Source: JBDNFP01 sp041689775
GTDB lineage: Bacteria > Bacteroidota > Bacteroidia > Cytophagales > Spirosomataceae
Reading direction: 5' to 3'
DNA length: 33,220 bases
Assembly: GCA_041689775.1 (NCBI GenBank)
Contig: JBDNFP010000117.1
Span: forward strand, 1-33,220
Shown: positions 31,817 through 33,220 of the stretch, piece after piece
Layout of the letters: the number at the start of each line of letters is the position of its first letter
Numbering within the stretch: the stretch's first letter is position 1
Position numbers and translations under genes: made by a program
The notes under the pieces: model-generated
What the model saw: the letters and a program-made list of their open reading frames with translations, nothing else
The model's database searches: none
What the model was told of the DNA's origin: nothing

Positions 31817-32856
31817 ATGGGCAGAACCTTAACAGTCGAATTAACAACTGATCAACTGAGCCAACTCCGGCACAACTACCGGACAGGCGAAAGCCACGCT
31901 TTCGGCCAGCGCTGCCGGATGGTAATACTTAAGTCACAGGGTCTGAAAACCAAGGATATATGCGGACTTGTTGAGATCCGCAGCCAGAACCAAGTCAACG
32001 GTTGGATCAAGCGCTACAAGCAGAGCTACTGCAAGCTGAGCATCAACGTGCTGCACAACGCGCCGGGTCAGGGTCGCAAGTCCACTTTCGACCCGCTGAC
32101 CCAAGCCGAACGGGTGCGGCAGGTCGTCAGCGGCCAACGCCAGAAGCTGGCCAACGCCAAGGCGATACTCGAAAAGGAGATGGGCAAGCAGTTCCACATC
32201 AAAACACTGCACAATTTTTTAAAAGCATTGGCGGCCGATACAAGCGGCTGAGGCGCAGGGTCAAGGGAATCCCGGATGACCAACTGCTGGCTATCAAGAA
32301 AGAGCAGTTGGGTCTGTTGGAAGAGCAGAGCCGCCAAGGCAGCATAGATTTGTTTTACGGCCACAAGACGGGAATTAACGAGCTAGGTGCCCTACGCCTG
32401 GCAGTTCAAAGACGAGAAGCTGGGAATCCCGGCCGCTCGCGGCAAGCAAGTCAACTGCTTCGGCCTGGTTTCCACAAGCAGCCAGTTTGCCTTCAAGACC
32501 AGCTATGGGAACGTCAGTGCTGGATTCATAGTCGATTTCTTCGAGGGTTTTTCTTTGTCAATCAGTAAGGAAACGCTCGTCGTCCTTGACAATGCAAAGA
32601 TTCATGTTGCTCAGAAAGTCAAAGCGGACGCCGCGCGGAAGGCATGGAGTGCTGGCAGGAAAGAGGGCTGTTCCTCTTCTGCCTGCCCCCCTATTCGCCA
32701 CACCTCAACCTGTGTGAAAGAATGGGGAAAGAATTAAAAGCCAGGTGGTTGAAACCGGAGGACTACTTGTCTTTCGATACACGGGCCTATGCTACAACTC
32801 AGTGCCTTTATAACGTGGGAAGTGAGTTAACTATCAATTTTTCGGATTACTGTTAA
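31817..32856 (+). mobile_element. IS630-family insertion sequence, degraded (ends not resolved)
   Basis: Identified by its transposase remnant. I could not find a convincing pair of terminal inverted repeats or a TA duplication, so only the coding span is given. The AT-rich flanks at 31593-31800 and 32857-32920 probably contain the true ends. Confidence 0.7.
31817..32856 (+). pseudogene. IS630-family transposase, frameshifted
   Basis: The reading begins at the ATG at 31817 (MGRTLTVELTTDQLS) with a helix-turn-helix region (CRMVILKSQGLKTKDICGLVEIRSQNQVNGWIKRY). It moves by -1 at the slippery T-TTT-TTA (32215-32221), continuing KSIGGRYKRLRRRVKG. Two further frame changes look like damage: near 32383-32389, where the frame jumps to VPYAWQFKDEK, and near 32635-32646, where it jumps to WQERGLFLFCLPPYSPHLNL. 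The DDE residues can be followed. The first Asp, expected in FYGDETG, reads FYGHKTG. The second Asp is in VVLDNAKIH. The Glu is in LNLCERMG. Loss of the first acidic residue and two shifts mean that it is inactive. Confidence 0.85.
32215..32221 (+). promoter_or_regulatory. Canonical -1 ribosomal slippery heptamer in the transposase
   Basis: T TTT TTA in the zero frame (codons TTT 32216-32218, TTA 32219-32221), followed by AAAA. Slipping back one base joins the N-terminal helix-turn-helix frame directly to the frame that carries the catalytic domain, giving HNFLKSIGG. This fits programmed frameshifting, which is reported for some IS families; a stimulatory structure downstream was not verified. 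Confidence 0.6.
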
Positions 32857-33049
32857 TTTATTTTTTACTCGTACTTATACAGGTTAGTTTACTATTTATT
32901 GCATATTGAAAATATGTACCCAGGCACACTTGACCACGAAAGTCAATGCCGATTCAGTTAAGAAAGAGAGGGAAGCGGAGTCAGGGGGAAGGTACAATTG
33001 AAACGGTAACTTTCCCTGTTTACTAGCTGGAAGGATCAGGCTGCGGGCG

Positions 33050-33220
33050 CTAAATCTTGATTGACAGACGTTTGTTGATGCGCTGGAACTCGACAGACTG
33101 GGCGTCTTCTGAATCGAAAACCCAAATCCGAGCTACTCGCTCATGATTATCTTTGGTAATTGCATACAAGTAAATAATCCAAAGGCTGGGGTCGATCAAC
33201 CGATTGGTGTCGAGTTTTAC
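33050..33220 (-). CDS. C-terminal end of an unidentified protein (cut by the window edge)
   Basis: 56 residues and a TAG stop (33050-33052) are readable, and the frame is open to the window end. Visible segments: RLIDPSLWIIYLYAITKD, ERVARIWVFDSEDAQS and a terminal QRINKRLSIKI. Codon use and GC content are like the core genes, which supports real coding. I do not recognise a family. There is no terminator directly after it. About 190 gene-free bases and then the IS630 remnant follow. Confidence 0.5.
   Translation of the reverse strand, partial: VKLDTNRLIDPSLWIIYLYAITKDNHERVARIWVFDSEDAQSVEFQRINKRLSIKI

Noticed and set aside
1..33220. CRISPR array
   Set aside because: No regularly spaced repeats of 23-40 bases were seen anywhere; the only long direct repeat is the two-copy 141-bp element.

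Overview
The window comes from a Bacteroidota chromosome, most likely Cytophagales (Spirosoma/Dyadobacter-like). This rests on the SusC/SusD pair with an ECF sigma/FecR module, GldH and PorT (gliding and type IX secretion proteins), a long Bacteroidota-type PurF, and many promoters of the form TTTG-N19-TAnnTTTG instead of E. coli-type boxes. The genus is an inference; no rRNA or marker comparison was possible.

Layout. (1) 1-7.1 kb is an AT-rich accessory island. It holds a truncated MmeI-like restriction-modification enzyme, a ribbon-helix-helix/coiled-coil/membrane protein, a RES-domain gene broken by one in-frame stop, and a compact three-gene cassette led by a TIGR04255-like protein and closed by a terminator. 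The island abuts the 3' end of tRNA-Val. (2) 7.3-23.4 kb is core genome: porT-ubiE, a calcium-binding-repeat outer-membrane protein, purF, a TraB/GumN protein, nuoN, a response regulator, a beta-propeller lipoprotein divergent from an AI-2E family permease, a conserved protein/gldH/LON-domain gene string, a GNAT acetyltransferase, and a two-gene iron-sulfur redox operon under a promoter with a palindrome in its spacer. (3) 23.66 kb is tRNA-Phe. (4) 24.1-31.1 kb is a nutrient-uptake module: ECF sigma factor, FecR anti-sigma, SusC-like TonB receptor with an STN signalling domain, and SusD lipoprotein. It is bracketed by two direct copies of a 141-bp repeat. (5) 31.6-32.9 kb is a decayed IS630-family element with a canonical -1 slippery heptamer, preceded by a nested inverted-repeat structure. 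The window ends inside an unidentified minus-strand gene.

How parts work together. In module 4 the receptor's STN domain is expected to signal through FecR to the sigma factor, which then activates receptor transcription. No degradative enzymes are present, so the substrate is unknown. The two Fe-S proteins probably pass electrons to or from menaquinone, the lipid that UbiE/MenG finishes and NuoN's complex I reduces. The best candidate for an undescribed system is the cassette at 4678-6434, whose two small partners I do not recognise and which sits among restriction-modification and RES remnants.
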